DNA from: Selaginella moellendorffii | Taxonomy: Eukaryota; Streptophyta; Lycopodiopsida; Selaginellales; Selaginellaceae | Assembly: GCF_000143415.4 (NCBI RefSeq) | Contig: NW_003314296.1 | Coordinates: 186,001-250,000, forward strand | Reading direction: 5' to 3' | Length of the DNA: 64,000 bases | Shown here: positions 60,011 to 64,000 of the stretch, piece after piece | Position numbering within the stretch: position 1 is the stretch's first letter | Layout: each line of letters opens with the position of its first letter | The notes under the pieces: model-generated | The model's database searches: none | Told to the model about the DNA's origin: nothing | Seen by the model: only the letters and a program-made list of their open reading frames with translations | Translations under genes and position numbers: made by a program

Positions 60011-61231
60011 TGGAGCTAAAGAGGCTAATATTTGAGAAATGATTACTGCTTGATTCATTGAATGAGTCTTATGATCCTTTATAGAACTACATACCCAACT
60101 AAGTATAGGAAAGTGGACTTTGGATTGCAATCATATCTAAATGGGCATGAAGAAAACCTTTAAACAGTCTCAGTTACCCTTGCATGCCACAATTTTCAAA
60201 CTTGAATACCAAATCATCACATAGATCTAGCATTCAAGTCATCATGGGCAAAATCAATGGATTGTAAAAATCATTAAACCTGTAAATGTTTCAGCTCTTT
60301 GAAAAAATATTAAATTATATGCCTCAAGCAAACTAAAAAGGTCAAAAGTTCTAAACCAATAAATTTAGAATTCATGCAAAAAAAAAAGTAAAAGGCTGAT
60401 CAAACAATCATTTGAATAGAAATGATAAATACAAAATGTTCCTAATACTGAACTTGAAATTGTCATGGATCCTTTTAAAGTCAATGCCTCAGCTGAAAAG
60501 TGAGAATGGTTGCTTGCATTACCTCATAATGAATTTTCCCTAAGAATGGGGTCCTTCCCTATCAGTGACATGGCATTGGAATTTGGTGGAAGGGGGGTCC
60601 CCCCAAAATAAATTATCCCAATGCATTAATAACATCATTACTTATAAAAGACAAGAAAAATCTAGCTGTAGAGAGATTCTTGGATATTTTTAGAGATTAT
60701 TTCAAACCTGAAAATCCCCCCTCCCAAAAAAAACTTCCCCCTCTATGTCATTAATAATTTTGCCAACTGAAGCCCAACAGTCCTCTTACCTGACTAAGTG
60801 CTTGAAGAACTGTGCTATCTCTTTCTTGAACACTCCCGCCCAGGAAAACGTTCCGCTTTTGCCTGATCTCTCTTCCCACTGTCACGCACATGCTACAGCC
60901 TCACTTGATCATGATTGGCCACTTCCATCACATCACGCCATTTATTACAGTGCTTTGCTATTTGCGTTTCCCTTTTTCTTTTCCCTTAGAAAAACGATAA
61001 ACCTAAACCTTAGTCAATCTGACAGCGAGTTTCTAGCTAGAAGATCATCAAATTGACTTGCAAAAAGATCAGCGGGGGAACTGGGCAATCCACGAAACAT
61101 TGAAAGCCTCAAACCCACAATTTGCAGTAAGATTTGAAGGTTTGACGCTGGACTGGCAGCTGAGGATAATGGATATATTTCGACTGAATATAGAGAGGCG
61201 CTGAGGAACGAGAAAAGATCGATACAATACG
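60011..61231. other. no gene recognised; upstream of the P450
   Basis: AT-rich to about 60,740, then more mixed sequence that probably contains the P450 promoter and 5' UTR. No coding frame is supported. Confidence 0.4.
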
Positions 61232-63099
<1,868 letters not shown>

Positions 63100-63795
63100 T
63101 CAGCCATTAGGCCATATAAATGTATGAATATTGGTTTGTTTTTGTTTCTTATGAATTTTTTTAAAGAATAAAGCACTAATAAATAATAAATAATATATTC
63201 ATTAACTGAGTGCATTGTATTCAATTATCCAATTAAATATATCAATTAAATTAAACTAGTAAATATTTATCTCTAAAATTCTAATTTTCAAATATATATG
63301 GTGATAATATATGAAAATGTCATCTTAATTATAAAAATTTAGTAATATAAAAAAATTAGATATGTACTATACGAAATTACATTTTTTATGCAAGTGTTTA
63401 TTTGGCACCCATCAAATATTGTTGTTAAGTTTAATTCAAGAAATGTTTTAAATATTTTGCAATTTATATTTATCAATAGATACACGGTATAGTTTAGTAA
63501 TAATGAATTGGGTTACACTAGTTTTTCTTTTTTTAAGAATAATCTACATAATATTTACATATTTTATCATATTTTTAATTTATTTTTTCTAAATATGATT
63601 AAAACACCTATCTTGATTAAGAATGAAGTTTTAAAATTAAGAATATATATTCACTTGATTGTTCAACTTTTTGTTAATTGTAATTACTTCTTGGACTAAC
63701 TTAGAATCAATTTTGCTTAAAGCTTACATTTAAATTAGGCTATTTAAATTCTAACTATATATATGACAGTATTATGTGTAAACTTGTGGCAATGA
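63100..63795. other. AT-rich 3' flank of the P450, no gene recognised
   Basis: Contains the dispersed string AATAATGAATTGGGTTACACTA near 63,499, shared with 57,567. No supported coding frame. Confidence 0.4.
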
Positions 63796-64000
63796 ATGCA
63801 TAGAGCTTATGTGTCCCAACTTGGTACAATAGGTCTATGTGCTCAAGGTGATCCACTATATTCAACAACAGCTACTAAGTTGATTTGCATTATGGATCTG
63901 AAAGTTATTAACTATGGGGCTGATTCATTAATAGATAAAATTTGTCAGGAGTTTCCTTGTGGCCAATGTAAGAAGTACTCGATGGATGATCCCTTAGCAA
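63796..64000 (+). CDS. unrecognised open frame running off the window
   Basis: An ATG-led frame of 68 codons without a stop to the window end (MHRAYVSQLGTIGLCAQGD, later CGQCKKYSMDDPLA). A C-x-x-C pair and mixed composition look more protein-like than the AT-rich DNA before it. It may be a gene start or a fragment of a repeat-encoded protein. Family unknown. Confidence 0.3.
   Translation, partial: MHRAYVSQLGTIGLCAQGDPLYSTTATKLICIMDLKVINYGADSLIDKICQEFPCGQCKKYSMDDPLA

Overview
The window is nuclear DNA of a land plant. Genes have very short introns (about 38-85 bp, with a few longer), the plant telomere repeat TTTAGGG is present, and there are plant-only genes (plastid-division PDV2, a CLE peptide gene, a polyamine transporter, a CYP85-clan-like P450). 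This pattern fits a lycophyte such as Selaginella, but that is inference.

The left 12 kb is the gene-dense part. A PPR fragment lies at the edge. Next come an intronless polyamine/amino-acid transporter (minus) and a divergent small CLE peptide gene (plus). Then three minus-strand genes follow: a RibB-like 3,4-dihydroxy-2-butanone-4-phosphate synthase of unexpectedly archaeal type, a complete 7-exon IRE1 unfolded-protein-response sensor, and PDV2 ending only 112 bp upstream of the IRE1 start. The right end carries a 9-exon P450 with a one-base frameshift and an open frame running off the edge.

From 12 to 43.7 kb and 57 to 61 kb the DNA is repeat-filled. LTR family A occurs as 13.76-17.33 kb (+) and 21.06-27.35 kb (-); its long LTRs contain a tandem array. 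A decayed family C element is at 18.8-20.5 kb. Family B is a 15-kb element (28,127-43,123) with two LTRs and a tRNA-Met-type primer-binding site. Its interior holds a broken MULE/SWIM-type transposase gene, split by a solo LTR, and a broken methyltransferase-like gene. Nested LTR relics lie at 58-60 kb.

The most unusual object is a 13.2-kb DNA transposon at 43,752-56,989. It has perfect 24-bp terminal inverted repeats and a candidate 4-bp target duplication (AGTT). It encodes (1) a 1,029-aa RNase-H-like transposase of the DUF7869 type with two DUF8039-like domains, and (2) on the other strand, one gene of 11 coding exons for a protein of more than 1,570 residues. That protein appears to fuse a ParB-like domain, a degenerate DNA-methyltransferase-like domain, charged and repetitive linkers, and an FCP1/NIF-type phosphatase domain. 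About 25 copies of a 22-bp palindrome (arm ATGGCRTG, six-base centre, arm CAYGCCAT) are scattered only through this element: near both ends, between the divergent genes, inside five tiny introns and inside coding exons. The palindromes look like binding sites for one of the element's own proteins, or like a very small insertion sequence able to become an intron. Domain calls were made by eye from memory of the families; no search was run.
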